A stretch of DNA of 64,000 nt from JAHDCJ01 sp039028895 (GCA_039028895.1 JBCCHF010000029.1:1-64000), one strand, 5' to 3'; shown: positions 44,407-54,383, counted from the stretch's first letter. Numbers and translations: made by a program. The notes: generated from the letters alone by a model not told the origin.

Positions 44407-45777
44407 ATGAAGAACTTTTGCCCTTTTTCCAGCCTCTCTCTCCTGACTTTCTTGCTTGTTGCTCAATTTTCATGTGCCCAGATCGAGTTTCTGCAGTCTG
44501 GTCCGATGCTCGGATATTGCGAAATGCGTGAGGTCATGATTTGGGTCCAAACTACAGAACCCGCTGAAGTAAAGGCTGTTTACTGGGACTCTGAGGAGCC
44601 TGACAAGAAATTTGAAACCAATGCCTACCAGACCAATAAGCGCGAAGTATATACTGCCAGGTTGATTGCGGATGAAGTACTTCCGGGTAAAAATTATGAT
44701 TATCAACTTTATATCAATAATAAACCTGTAAAACTGGATAACCCTACCTCATTTTCTGCACAAACTGATTGGGCGTATAAAATCGATCCACCTGCATTTT
44801 CTGTTGCCATGGGAAGTTGTGCTTATATCAATGACCCCCCTTATGACCGACCGGGAAAACCGTATGGATCCAATTACCAGATATTTCAAAGCATAAGCAA
44901 CAAAAACCCTGATGTCATGCTTTGGTTGGGTGATAATATGTACCTGAGACCAGCCGATTTCTATTCGAGGACGGGCATTATGCATCGTTATACACATACT
45001 CGTTCATTACCAGAAATGCAATCACTGCTCGCAAATGCACATCACTATGCTGTTTGGGACGACCATGATTTCGGCCCCAATGACTCAGACCGAAGTTATA
45101 CGCATAAAGAGGTTACACTTGAGGCCTTTAAGTTGTTTTGGGGCAACCCAACCTACGGGGTGAACCATAAGGGCGGGACCACCAGCTTTTTTAAATGGAA
45201 TGATATCGACTTTTTCTTATTGGATAACCGATACTTCAGAAGTCCTGACAGACGTGAAACCGGAGAATCGACAATGTTAGGAGAAGATCAGCTTGAATGG
45301 CTGATAGATGCATTAACCTATAGCAGAGCCCCCTTCAAAATGGTAGTGCTCGGCAGCCAGGTACTCAATACGGCACCGGTTTTTGAGAATTATGCCAATC
45401 GCAATAAAGAAGAAAGAGCCCGTTTGCTAAAGGCCATTGAGGAGGAAGACCTTAAAGGTGTCATTTTTCTCACTGGCGACCGTCACAAATCCGAATTATC
45501 AGCTTATGAAAACGGCGCAGGGAACATGGTTTATGACCTAACCGTTTCGCCACTTACCTCAGGCTGGTATAACTCCGAAGATGAACCCAATGAAATGCGT
45601 GTTGAAGGTACGCATGTCGCTCAACACAATTTCGGCATTATTGAATTTACCGGCCCTTTCCGGGAACGGGTACTTACCATGAAGTTATTCGATGCAGATG
45701 GGAAGGAATTATGGAAACATGTGATCGAAGAACAAGTGATCTACGGTACCAAAGAAAAAACTGAGAAGAAAGACTGA
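44407..45777 (+). CDS. PhoD-like metallophosphatase
   Basis: This 456-residue protein has a signal peptide (about 1-24, with a possible lipobox FSC). An N-terminal Fn3-like domain (GYCEMREVMIWVQTTEPAEV) is followed by the PhoD metallophosphatase domain: MGSCAYIND, VMLWLGDNMYLR, HHYAVWDDHDFGPNDSD, FFLLDNRYFRSPDRR, and GVIFLTGDRHKSELS. These place a calcium/iron or dinuclear metal centre. PhoD enzymes hydrolyse phosphodiesters and monoesters outside the cell and are often phosphate-starvation induced. No Pho-box was identified. It ends convergent with the efflux operon. Confidence 0.92.
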   Translation: MKNFCPFSSLSLLTFLLVAQFSCAQIEFLQSGPMLGYCEMREVMIWVQTTEPAEVKAVYWDSEEPDKKFETNAYQTNKREVYTARLIADEVLPGKNYDYQLYINNKPVKLDNPTSFSAQTDWAYKIDPPAFSVAMGSCAYINDPPYDRPGKPYGSNYQIFQSISNKNPDVMLWLGDNMYLRPADFYSRTGIMHRYTHTRSLPEMQSLLANAHHYAVWDDHDFGPNDSDRSYTHKEVTLEAFKLFWGNPTYGVNHKGGTTSFFKWNDIDFFLLDNRYFRSPDRRETGESTMLGEDQLEWLIDALTYSRAPFKMVVLGSQVLNTAPVFENYANRNKEERARLLKAIEEEDLKGVIFLTGDRHKSELSAYENGAGNMVYDLTVSPLTSGWYNSEDEPNEMRVEGTHVAQHNFGIIEFTGPFRERVLTMKLFDADGKELWKHVIEEQVIYGTKEKTEKKD

Positions 45778-45916
45778 TTTGTCAAAATTAAAGTACCGAG
45801 GCATTCATTCGACCACCCCGGCACTCAATTCTATACCGACGATTAAGAAGTTTTGCAAAGCAATCCTTTATAATGTGCGGCACATACTAACCAAATATAG
45901 TTTGGCCATTGCCAAA

Positions 45917-48900
45917 TCAATTTGCGTCAGTATAACTAACCATTGTTTCATTAGCCTCCCTAGTCATCAACTGATAAAGGATGGGCACTAATAGCAATAC
46001 AAAAAAGGTAGATGTCAGTAAGCCTCCAATGATTGTCCACCCCATAGGCTCCCACATCGAACCACCAGATAAGGTAAGTGGTAAAAGACCAAGAATTGTA
46101 GTGACCGTAGTCAAAACGATCGGGATAAAGCGGACTTCAGCAGCTTGCTTGACAGCTTCGACGATCGTCTTACCTTCAGCTCTGAGTCTATTCGCAAAAT
46201 CGACAAGCACAATAGAGTTGTTTATGGCAATACCGATCAAACTGATCAAGCCAATAAATGCAGTAAACGAAAAGGAAACACCATTTACATAAAGCATTAG
46301 GATCGATCCAATCATAGCCAGCGGTAAAGCAGAAAATATGATCAAAGGCTGTGAAAATGACTTGAACTGGATAATCAGAACCCCCATGATCAGTAATAAA
46401 GCAAGAAGTGAAGCGGTACCTAATCCACCAAAGGATTCTTCACGACTTTCCAGTTCTCCTTTGAAAGTATAGCTGTAGCCTTCTTCCCAATCTAGGTTGT
46501 CCAGATCATTGCGTAACTCCGCCACCACTGCATCAAGGGTTGTGCCCTGATCTACATCCGCCAATATAGTGGCCACACGATCCATGTCCTCATGGGATAT
46601 CTGTGCGGGGGTTTCTTCAAACTCAATATTGGCCAGTTGGGTCAGTGGAATAAAATGCCCTGACATCGATTTTACACTGATTCGGTCAAAATCCTGCATC
46701 GAAAATCGATCATTAAAATCGTAGCGCATGACCATATCGAATTCATCAGCATTCTTATCTCTATAGGTCCCTATCGTACTGCCATTCACATAACTCCTGA
46801 TGGTCTTGTCGACAACATGAATCGGCACACCCAACATCATAGATTTATCCCGATTGATATCGAAATACAGGTCTGTGTTGTTTATGCTGAGCGGATTATC
46901 AACATTAATGGCACCTGGATTATTAAGCAATATTTTCTCTGCCAAACCCGAGTAATGCTGTAGTTTTTCCAGGTCATCGCCATAAATTTTCAAGGCAATT
47001 GGCCCTTCACTTGGCGGACCCTGCACAAATTCGCGGACATTGATCCTTGCTTCAGGGTATTGGTTAAATTCTGATCTTAATTCGCTAAGCAGATCATAGA
47101 ATCCGTCAACATCATATTCATGTAAGACCACAAATATCTCAGCGTAATTTGGAGCATAATTTCTTGGCATCGTATTGTAGTAAATTCGCGGATTGCCTTT
47201 GCCAATGTTTGCCGTATAATATTTCACCTCCTCTTTTCCGGCAAGGACAGCTTCCACATATTTTACAGCATTGTCTGTAGCATCCAGATTACTGCCATTT
47301 GGTAAATTTACAGTTACCTGAAACTGTGGTTTCTCCGCCTTTGGGAAAAAACTGACGCCGACTAACGGGAAAAGTGCAAAAGACCCAAAGAGCGATAGTG
47401 TAGCCAAGCTTATCGTCAGCCACTTATGATCCATTGCCCATCCCAGTGCTTTCCGGTAAGGGCCTTCTACAAATCTTTTAATGCCTTTAAACGCTGCTGT
47501 TTCCTGCTTTGCGACTGTTGTCGAACTTCCGGATTTTAATAATTTACTGGCAAGAAATGGCGTGAGCGTCACCGCAATTAATAGCGACGCGGCCAGAGTA
47601 GCGATGACAGTGACTGGCAATGATTTGATAAAAGCACCCGTCGTATCTGGCATCATGATAATAGGAATGAAAGCCAGAACAGTTGTTAGCGTAGCAGACG
47701 TAATCGGCGCTACTAATTGGGCCGTGCCTTTGATGGCAGCTTCTTTACGGGTAAAACCGTCAGCCAGGAAGCGTTCGATGTTTTCAATGATGGCAATCGA
47801 GTTATCGACCAATAACCCAAGCGCAACTACCAACCCGGCAATCGACATTTGCTGCAAGCCAAAGCCAAAGGAACAGACGATCCATAGACCAATGATGATC
47901 GACAATGGAATGGCCATCATCACAATACTCGACGAACGGATACCAAGGATCAAAAACACAATGATGCCGACCAGGCCAATGCCCTGTAGTAAATTGGTCA
48001 TAAAGCCAGACACCCGCTTTTCAACGGAAGCCGATTGATCGGAAATATATTTGAACTTAATACCTTCCTTCAACTTGAATGACCCTAACTTTTCCTTGAT
48101 CGGTTCAGAAATATCGAATATGTTTCTACCAGATTTTTGGGTAACCGTAAGCATGATTGCATTTTCGCCATTAACGCGAGCGAGGTAACGATCATCTTCA
48201 TATTCAAAAAAGACTGAAGCTATATTTTTCAGGTAAATGATCTTGCCCATGTACGACCCAACAACGGTGTTACTGATCTGGTCAATTTCGTCATAGGCAC
48301 CAGAAGTCTTTACATTGAACAGTTTGTTCGATACCTTTATCGCCCCGCCCGGGATATTGGCATTATTTGATCTGACCGCATTTTCAATATCATCCAATGA
48401 GATATTCATCTCCGTCATCTTAACCGGATCAAGTGCAATTCTAACTTCCCTTTCGGGGAATGCGATCAATTCTACTTTCTTAACACCAGAAACTTTTTCA
48501 ATAACATCTTTTACTTTCTCCCCTTCCTCTTCGAGTTCGTGATAGGAAGCTGTTTCGGAAACGAGTGCCAATTGGAAGATGGCGACAGTTGAAGTTGATA
48601 CCTTATTTGCTTCAAGTAAGAACAGGTCCGGGGGCAAATCCTTCTTTATACTGTTTAGCTGGGCTTGAACTTCTTCATACTTGTCATCGGCATCGAAACC
48701 GTAAGTAAACTCCAATTCCGTTTTGGCCACTCCATCTGTTACGACGGTTACCAGTTCTTCGATGTCATCCAGTTCATTCAACGCTTCTTCGATCGGATCA
48801 ACCACCTGGCTTTCGATATCTTCAGGGCTTGCACCAGGATAAACCGCTATCACGTTAATGATCGGAATATCCAACTTTGGATCTTCAGAACGCGGCATAG

Positions 48901-48991
48901 AAATGAATGTTCCTATTCCAAGTACAAAAAGACATACGAAAACCAGTATTGTAAACTGGTAGTTTTTTATGGATAATTCAGGAATATTCAT
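45917..48991 (-). CDS. RND efflux permease subunit
   Basis: This 1024-residue protein has the twofold RND layout: 12 membrane helices and two large periplasmic loops. Diagnostic parts are YPGASPEDIESQVVDPIEEALN, GLVVALGLLVDNSIAIIENIERFL (with the proton-relay Asp), PMDxW-like SFFPKAEKPQFQVTVNLPNGSNLDAT, and FIGLISLIGIAINNSIVLVDFANRL. This is the HAE-1-like/AcrB-type subgroup that exports drugs, lipids or other hydrophobic compounds. The gene follows the adaptor gene after two bases. Confidence 0.93.
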   Translation of the reverse strand: MNIPELSIKNYQFTILVFVCLFVLGIGTFISMPRSEDPKLDIPIINVIAVYPGASPEDIESQVVDPIEEALNELDDIEELVTVVTDGVAKTELEFTYGFDADDKYEEVQAQLNSIKKDLPPDLFLLEANKVSTSTVAIFQLALVSETASYHELEEEGEKVKDVIEKVSGVKKVELIAFPEREVRIALDPVKMTEMNISLDDIENAVRSNNANIPGGAIKVSNKLFNVKTSGAYDEIDQISNTVVGSYMGKIIYLKNIASVFFEYEDDRYLARVNGENAIMLTVTQKSGRNIFDISEPIKEKLGSFKLKEGIKFKYISDQSASVEKRVSGFMTNLLQGIGLVGIIVFLILGIRSSSIVMMAIPLSIIIGLWIVCSFGFGLQQMSIAGLVVALGLLVDNSIAIIENIERFLADGFTRKEAAIKGTAQLVAPITSATLTTVLAFIPIIMMPDTTGAFIKSLPVTVIATLAASLLIAVTLTPFLASKLLKSGSSTTVAKQETAAFKGIKRFVEGPYRKALGWAMDHKWLTISLATLSLFGSFALFPLVGVSFFPKAEKPQFQVTVNLPNGSNLDATDNAVKYVEAVLAGKEEVKYYTANIGKGNPRIYYNTMPRNYAPNYAEIFVVLHEYDVDGFYDLLSELRSEFNQYPEARINVREFVQGPPSEGPIALKIYGDDLEKLQHYSGLAEKILLNNPGAINVDNPLSINNTDLYFDINRDKSMMLGVPIHVVDKTIRSYVNGSTIGTYRDKNADEFDMVMRYDFNDRFSMQDFDRISVKSMSGHFIPLTQLANIEFEETPAQISHEDMDRVATILADVDQGTTLDAVVAELRNDLDNLDWEEGYSYTFKGELESREESFGGLGTASLLALLLIMGVLIIQFKSFSQPLIIFSALPLAMIGSILMLYVNGVSFSFTAFIGLISLIGIAINNSIVLVDFANRLRAEGKTIVEAVKQAAEVRFIPIVLTTVTTILGLLPLTLSGGSMWEPMGWTIIGGLLTSTFFVLLLVPILYQLMTREANETMVSYTDAN

Positions 48992-48993
48992 GA

Positions 48994-50163
48994 CTATTTG
49001 TTTGAAGTTGGGATACTATTATAGTTGGAAATCTCAAGTTCAGTGTGTACTGGTTCACTGTCACTTAGGTAAGCTGCGCCACTGATCACAATTTCATCAC
49101 CGTGATTTACTCCTCCAGAGATCAGCAGATGACTACCCTCCATCTTATGGACCACCACGGAGGTGAGCGTAGCTTTATTTTCGTTGATCACGAAAACTTT
49201 GGCTTTGTCTTTATCAGCAGAGATCAGGGCATCTACAGGAATCCTAACCAGTTGGGAAGCGTTGGAGGTTACGATATTCACTTTCCCGATAAAGCCAGAC
49301 AGGAGTTCTTTTCCATTACGGTCAACCGCAATTTCCACCTCGTACGTGCCTGTGTATGGGTCTGCCATGCTGCCAACTTCGAGTACCTCTCCTGCAAAGA
49401 TGGTTGAAGGATAGGCATCAAAAGTAACCTCAGCCTGATCACCCTGTTTGACGTGAATAATATCCTTATCCGTAAGATTCACCCTGATCACCTGCGCCTT
49501 GTCTTCGGTGCCGAAAAGGACAACAGGGTTGCCAGGACCGACCAGTTCATTGGCGGAAGCTACCTTTTTCAGAATGACACCATTGGTGGGGGCGACAATC
49601 TTGGAATAGCTGAGATTAAAGTTGGTGATATTCGCATTTTTCTTATTGAAATCAAGGCCATTCTGTGCTGAGTTGAATTGATTAAGTGCGTTATCCAATT
49701 GGATCTTGGCATCTTTAACCTGGTTAAGTGTTGCGACACTATCTGCATATAGGCCAACCATATTATCATAATCGCGCTGGGCCTTATCTACTGCCAACTG
49801 AGCATTGTTGATGTCAATTTCAGCCTGACGGATACCTAGATATGCCTGTTGGTTTTGCGCTTTGATCTCATCGAGATTCAATTCGGCGAGTATCTGGCCT
49901 TTGCGCACACGTTGTCCTTCGGCTACATTAACAGATCTGATTACGCCACCTGTTTTAAAGCTTAGTTTCAGTTCTTCTGCTGAAGCTAATTGGCCTACAG
50001 CAAATACGCTTTCGTTATAATCTACCGCCTCTGCCTTAGTGGTTTTGACGGTCTTCGTGGTTGGCTCGTTAGTCGTTTCGACATCAGTAGATGAAGACGA
50101 ACAAGCATAAAAGGCCAGAATGGAGAAGGTGATAAAGACGAATGACTTGAGATATTTCATCAT
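48994..50163 (-). CDS. RND periplasmic adaptor (membrane fusion) lipoprotein
   Basis: The start at 50163 (MMKYLKSFVFITFSILAFYAC) gives a lipoprotein signal with Cys21; the frame from 50187 only adds a leader. The 389-residue product has the usual HlyD layout: barrel-sandwich hybrid (VNVAEGQRVRKGQILAELNL), a helical hairpin (AQLAVDKAQRDYDNMVGLYADSVATLNQVKDAKIQLDNALNQFNSAQ), the second lipoyl half (YSKIVAPTNGVILKK), a beta-barrel and a membrane-proximal domain. It links the permease to the TolC-type channel encoded upstream. Confidence 0.92.
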   Translation of the reverse strand: MMKYLKSFVFITFSILAFYACSSSSTDVETTNEPTTKTVKTTKAEAVDYNESVFAVGQLASAEELKLSFKTGGVIRSVNVAEGQRVRKGQILAELNLDEIKAQNQQAYLGIRQAEIDINNAQLAVDKAQRDYDNMVGLYADSVATLNQVKDAKIQLDNALNQFNSAQNGLDFNKKNANITNFNLSYSKIVAPTNGVILKKVASANELVGPGNPVVLFGTEDKAQVIRVNLTDKDIIHVKQGDQAEVTFDAYPSTIFAGEVLEVGSMADPYTGTYEVEIAVDRNGKELLSGFIGKVNIVTSNASQLVRIPVDALISADKDKAKVFVINENKATLTSVVVHKMEGSHLLISGGVNHGDEIVISGAAYLSDSEPVHTELEISNYNSIPTSNK

Positions 50164-50260
50164 GATTTGATTTAGGTGTTTTCGCATGGCATTTCGGGCA
50201 TTCGCCGTTTGTCATGCCATCTGTATTTTGCCGGAAGGCAGAATAAATGATTTTAAAAGG

Positions 50261-51637
50261 TTAGTAGCCTAGATTGCTTTCGAATTCTGCCAGTTTGGTC
50301 AGATAGTCAAAACGGGCGATGACTAGTTTGTGTTCGGCATTGGTCTTGTGGGTTCTTGATTCGGTAAGTTCCACCAGGTTGGCGAGGCTTCTTTGGTATT
50401 TGGTGAATACCAGCTTGTAGGCTTTTCGGGTGCTTTCGACCTCTTTGGTGGCCAATTCGATACTCTTGAGAGCGGCTTCCAGGTCATAAAACGAATTAAC
50501 GACCTGCAGACCAATTTGCTGGCTGGTTTCTATTTTTCTTTGTTCCAGAATGCTTTTTTCGATTTGGGCTTGCTGGACTTTGTACTTGTTTGAACGGTCA
50601 AATATGTTCCACTTCATGGCTATTGACCCCATCATAAAATCGCTGTCTCTGTTGAAGTTGTAGCTACTCCCCTGAAATCCATAATCTGCCGCGAAGCTGA
50701 TTTCCGGTAAGTTATTGCCACGATTTAACTGGATATTCTGAGAAGAAACATCAATAAACTTATTGAGTTGATCTAGCTCTTGTCGATTTTGGATGGCTTT
50801 ATTTCTTGCTGATTCCAGCGACAGCGCATTGATCGGTAGTGCCTCTTCTTCAATAGTGGTGATCGGTCTGTCAAAATCAGCGTTTAGCAGGAAGTTAAAA
50901 TAAGCCTGTGCTACTTTTTCATCTTTATCTGCTATTGCAAGTTGCTGCTCGACTTCTTTAACCTGGGCTTCCGCCGCATATACTCGATCTATGGTAATCT
51001 GGTGGTTGTCATAAAGTGCCTGTGTAGTGCGAAGATTTTCGTCTACCAGCTTTTTGGCATTTTCGAATACCTTTGCCGCCTCGGTCGCCTTCAGATAATT
51101 ATAGTATCCGATCTTTACCTCCTTTTCCAGTTCCCTTCGGTAAATGTCTACAGAAATACTTTCAGCAGCCACCATTCCTTTTTTGATCTTTTGGTTATTG
51201 AGAATAGCCGCATTATAAATTGGGACAGCCACCCTGAAACGGGTTTCCTGGTCCGTATTCCTCACAAACTTTATCTCTTCGTTCTCCAGCCTGGGGTATC
51301 CTGGCAAATCCGGGTAACCGGGGATCGCATCTCGATTAATGCTATTGATTAGATCGAGGTTATCGTAAACCGGATTCATCAAATCGCCCAAAGGAATGTC
51401 GATCGTACGCCCACCATGCGCAAGCGTAAACCTGGAATCAAAGGACAGTGTGGGTAAAAAGTAGGCTTTGGCTTCTTCCAGTGCTGCCAGGCTTTTGGCA
51501 TAAGACAATTCTTGTTGCTTTAAAGCTACATTGCTATTTAGTGCTTCATCAATGTATGCATCGAGTGGACTTTGCTGAGCCTTTGCAATGTTCAGATTAA
51601 AGATTACCACGATGATTAGCCAAATGCTGTGTTTCAT
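50261..51637 (-). CDS. TolC-family outer-membrane efflux channel
   Basis: This 458-residue protein has a signal peptide (residues 1-20). Its two repeats of long helices with coiled-coil heptads are those of the outer-membrane efflux protein family. It starts the three-gene operon in the order channel, adaptor, permease. A NemR-like operator at 51779-51794 lies 142 bases upstream of the start, so the nearby TetR regulator probably controls it. The two intergenic hairpins at about 50190-50245, between this gene and the adaptor, are weak. Confidence 0.92.
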   Translation of the reverse strand: MKHSIWLIIVVIFNLNIAKAQQSPLDAYIDEALNSNVALKQQELSYAKSLAALEEAKAYFLPTLSFDSRFTLAHGGRTIDIPLGDLMNPVYDNLDLINSINRDAIPGYPDLPGYPRLENEEIKFVRNTDQETRFRVAVPIYNAAILNNQKIKKGMVAAESISVDIYRRELEKEVKIGYYNYLKATEAAKVFENAKKLVDENLRTTQALYDNHQITIDRVYAAEAQVKEVEQQLAIADKDEKVAQAYFNFLLNADFDRPITTIEEEALPINALSLESARNKAIQNRQELDQLNKFIDVSSQNIQLNRGNNLPEISFAADYGFQGSSYNFNRDSDFMMGSIAMKWNIFDRSNKYKVQQAQIEKSILEQRKIETSQQIGLQVVNSFYDLEAALKSIELATKEVESTRKAYKLVFTKYQRSLANLVELTESRTHKTNAEHKLVIARFDYLTKLAEFESNLGY

Positions 51638-51778
51638 GTTTGTTATTTTTTACAAGAGCAATTTGCAGGAATTTGCTTTCAGGTGCTTTCGGATTTTCTC
51701 GAATTGATAGAAAAGGGACATGAATGGGAGAAAAAAGCACATGAACCGTAAAGCCATATTTTCTTTTTCTACAACTTT

Positions 51779-51794
51779 AAGAACGATCGGTCTA
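51779..51794. promoter_or_regulatory. TetR operator upstream of the efflux operon
   Basis: The 16-mer AAGAACGATCGGTCTA has two mismatches to the palindrome TAGACCnnnnGGTCTA, and 14 inner bases form a near-perfect palindrome around GATC. Two related copies precede the hydrolase and tetR genes. Confidence 0.6.
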
Positions 51795-51883
51795 ATAACT
51801 GCTCAGAGGAATCAATTGTTTAAAATTTCAGGCAAATTATATACCCGGTAATAAGACAGGATCCTGTAAGCTATCATCCCGGC

Positions 51884-52795
51884 TTAAGGCATAAAGGCCA
51901 ACTGCTTTTTTTTCGGCTTTACGCTTTTTCGTTGTTCTTTTTCAGAAAAGAAATTGAGAATAATTTGTAAAACTCCGGAATCCCTTGCTGTCCGATAATG
52001 CCCTAGTCCACAGGTAATCTGTCCAGACATTGGTTGATTCAGTGCAATAAATTTCTTGGCATCCAGAATTTTTACGAGATGATCTTTTTCATCAACGATG
52101 TACAATTGTTTTTTGGCCTTTATCTTTCCGGCAAACCGAAATAGATCAAATACATCCACTGGTCTTCCGATGGTAGCTTTCAAACGCTTGTAAAATTGTT
52201 GTTCGATTTGTTTTGGAACACGCAGGAAACGACTTACTTCGCTGAAAAAGTCCTTCGGCACAAGAGGGGAACTGATCATCACCAATTTTTCGACGCTTGT
52301 TTCAATCTCAGACAGGAATAATGCTGAAGCTGTCCCGCCCATTGAATGACCAATCATTAAGTCAGGTTTCCCGAATTTATCGGTGATTGAAGTCATAGCG
52401 GCGAGAAAATGTGGCAGGCTTGATTTGCTACCTTCCGATCGGCCATGACCAGGTGCATCAAATGTGATCACCCGATATCCCTGCTGCAGTAAACCGGGGA
52501 TGAAATTGTGGAAGTCTGAGCTATCTCCTTCCCATCCGTGAACGAGTAAAACTGTTTGTCCGGGATTATCCCAGATATAGGCCCTTACGCCCAGTTCCTT
52601 TCCTTTCCGGAAAGGGTCTTTGATAAAAAAGATGGCTGATTCCGCTTTTTGGAAAATCGCCTTTTTAAAGGCCTTGATCGGCTTCCGTCGAATGGAGAAT
52701 ATCAGATTCCAGAATTTATTGAGTGTAAACTTTGGAAACCACTTACCACTTATAGAGAAAAATAATCTCAGGAAAAAAAGTTGCACATTCTTCAT
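51884..52795 (-). CDS. Alpha/beta hydrolase
   Basis: This 303-residue protein has the oxyanion motif HGW (86-88, LLVHGWEGDSSDF), the nucleophile elbow GHSMGG with Ser151, and a strand motif VITFDAPGHGRSEG. Asp and His of the triad are probably the Asp in YIVDEKDHL and the His in GLGHYRT. An N-terminal amphipathic or hydrophobic segment (about 5-20) may associate with the membrane. It is divergent in position from nothing; it lies downstream of the TetR gene on the same strand with its own operator. A role in detoxifying an ester or lipid inducer is plausible. Confidence 0.88.
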   Translation of the reverse strand: MKNVQLFFLRLFFSISGKWFPKFTLNKFWNLIFSIRRKPIKAFKKAIFQKAESAIFFIKDPFRKGKELGVRAYIWDNPGQTVLLVHGWEGDSSDFHNFIPGLLQQGYRVITFDAPGHGRSEGSKSSLPHFLAAMTSITDKFGKPDLMIGHSMGGTASALFLSEIETSVEKLVMISSPLVPKDFFSEVSRFLRVPKQIEQQFYKRLKATIGRPVDVFDLFRFAGKIKAKKQLYIVDEKDHLVKILDAKKFIALNQPMSGQITCGLGHYRTARDSGVLQIILNFFSEKEQRKSVKPKKKQLAFMP

Positions 52796-52811
52796 AATAA
52801 CATATTTAAAT

Positions 52812-52827
52812 TAAACCAATCGGTCTT
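52812..52827. promoter_or_regulatory. TetR operator before the alpha/beta hydrolase
   Basis: TAAACCAATCGGTCTT has two mismatches to TAGACCnnnnGGTCTA. It ends 17 bases before the hydrolase ATG at 52795, so binding there would block initiation or early elongation. Confidence 0.65.
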
Positions 52828-52844
52828 TTTGTCTTTAAATTTTT

Positions 52845-53438
52845 TTATATCATCAAGGATTTAACCTCATTTTTCAGTGTTTTCACGGAAAGGTTCATTG
52901 GTTTGTTTGTTCTCTGTAATTTGGAGAGCATAATCGCACCTTCTATCATGATCATGAAGCGTGTTGCGAATTCTTCAGGATTGACATCTTTTCTGAATTC
53001 TCCGGAATCGATTCCAGCCTGTACCAGTCTGGCAACAGCCCTTTCTACTTTTTTTGCAAAATTTGCCACCTTTTCCTGTAGAACCGGGTCTGTATCATCT
53101 ACTTCTGTTGAGAAGTTAATTATTGGACAACCGCCTTCTACTGTTGGGTTATAGACATATTTACTATAGAAACTAAGCAAAGCAAACAAGCGGTCTGGTG
53201 CTTTTTGGTGTTGCATAACACTTTCGCTTACACCAGCATATAACTTGGTGGAAATGTAGTCGAAAACTTCATGGACAATCTCTATCTTTCCTTTCTTGAA
53301 ATTGCCATAAATGCCTCCCTTTTGCAGACCCGTAGCTTTGATGATATCGCTTATAGACGTACCAGCAATTCCTTTCTTGTTTAGAATAGGGGCCGTTTTT
53401 TCAATAATGAACCGTCTGGTCTCTTCTGCTTTTCCCAT
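52845..53438 (-). CDS. TetR/AcrR-family repressor (NemR-like)
   Basis: I chose the ATG at 53438 (MGKAEETRRFIIEKTAPILNKKG), since the operator lies directly in front of it; the frame opens at 53459. The 197-residue product has the TetR N-terminal HTH (GTSISDIIKATGLQKGGIYGNFKKGKIEIV). Its ligand domain includes EGGCPIINFSTEVDDTDP with Cys104, the position and context of the redox-active Cys106 in E. coli NemR. I therefore suggest it senses electrophiles. It probably represses itself, the hydrolase and the efflux operon through the three palindromes nearby. Confidence 0.88.
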   Translation of the reverse strand: MGKAEETRRFIIEKTAPILNKKGIAGTSISDIIKATGLQKGGIYGNFKKGKIEIVHEVFDYISTKLYAGVSESVMQHQKAPDRLFALLSFYSKYVYNPTVEGGCPIINFSTEVDDTDPVLQEKVANFAKKVERAVARLVQAGIDSGEFRKDVNPEEFATRFMIMIEGAIMLSKLQRTNKPMNLSVKTLKNEVKSLMI

Positions 53439-53462
53439 TTTGGGTGAATTTGAAAACAAAAA

Positions 53463-53478
53463 TATACCAATCGGTCTA
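53463..53478. promoter_or_regulatory. TetR autoregulatory operator
   Basis: TATACCAATCGGTCTA has a single mismatch to TAGACCnnnnGGTCTA. It lies 25 bases upstream of the chosen tetR start at 53438 and supports that start, because the alternative ATG at 53459 would leave only 3 bases between site and codon. Confidence 0.7.
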
Positions 53479-53630
53479 ATTTGTCAAGTATTCGTTGTTT
53501 TTTTCTTGAATTTTGCTAAAAATTGATATTCTGAAATGTCGTTTTATCGTTAAATTTTGGTGATTTGTTACTGACGCCATTTCTGTATCACTATTTTCAC
53601 TAAATTGAGCAATCAACCTAAGCTATCTTC

Positions 53631-54383
53631 ATGTCTGAGTATATTCCCGGCATATACAATTATTGTGATCGTTGGTGTGAAAGGTGCCCAATGTCCTCAA
53701 AATGTATGCTCTATGCAGAAGATAAGTCTGATGATAACAGCTTTAATGATCAAAGTAATTTTGTCTTTTGGCAAAAAATAGAAAATCGGCTTTCTAAAGT
53801 CATGACCATGATAAAGGAAACCATTGAAAGCCAGGGATATGATTGGGATACATTCCTTAAAGAAGCCAGGGAGACCCCGGAGGAAGTCTTCAATTACACT
53901 TCAAAACAAAGACTCCTTGATTTTTGCGGCAAGAAATACTCCATGATAGTCAAAAAACTGATGGACGACTATAGCCAGTATTTCGAAGTAAAGGCAAGTG
54001 TTTTAAGCCCAGGTATAAATTTTAGTCGACCAAGTGCCGCCATTAGTGAACTCCAGTTTTCAGAGGCTATAGAGGTGGTTCAATGGTACAAATTCTTTAT
54101 TACCGCCAAACTTAAACGTGCTATTGACGGTCTCCACGATGACTGGAGTTTAAAAGAATTCCCAATTCAAAACGATGCAAACGGGACGGCAAAGATTGCT
54201 CTGATTGCTGTTGATCGAAGCCTGGTCGCCTGGCGTACACTCTATGATCTGCTTCCGGAAATGGCCAATGAGATCATTGAAGCCCTGAGATTACTGTCAA
54301 AGATAAGGGAAGAGCTTCTCGAACAATTCAGTGATTTGAATAAATTTATCAGACCGGGCTTTGACGATCACCACCCTGTCTAA
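53631..54383 (+). CDS. Conserved-looking protein with N-terminal Cys cluster, function unknown
   Basis: I do not recognise this 250-residue protein. Cys12, Cys16, Cys19 and Cys25 form C-x3-C-x2-C-x5-C (YCDRWCERCPMSSKC), which could bind zinc or an iron-sulfur cluster. The rest is mainly alpha-helical, with WQKIENRLSKVMTMIKETIESQGYDWDTF near 47-76 and a helical C-terminal half. There is no signal or membrane segment. Its stop overlaps that of the convergent fusion gene by three bases. The Cys motif near the N-terminus followed by an all-helical body suggests a regulatory or ferredoxin-like adapter, but I cannot name the function. Confidence 0.75.
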   Translation: MSEYIPGIYNYCDRWCERCPMSSKCMLYAEDKSDDNSFNDQSNFVFWQKIENRLSKVMTMIKETIESQGYDWDTFLKEARETPEEVFNYTSKQRLLDFCGKKYSMIVKKLMDDYSQYFEVKASVLSPGINFSRPSAAISELQFSEAIEVVQWYKFFITAKLKRAIDGLHDDWSLKEFPIQNDANGTAKIALIAVDRSLVAWRTLYDLLPEMANEIIEALRLLSKIREELLEQFSDLNKFIRPGFDDHHPV

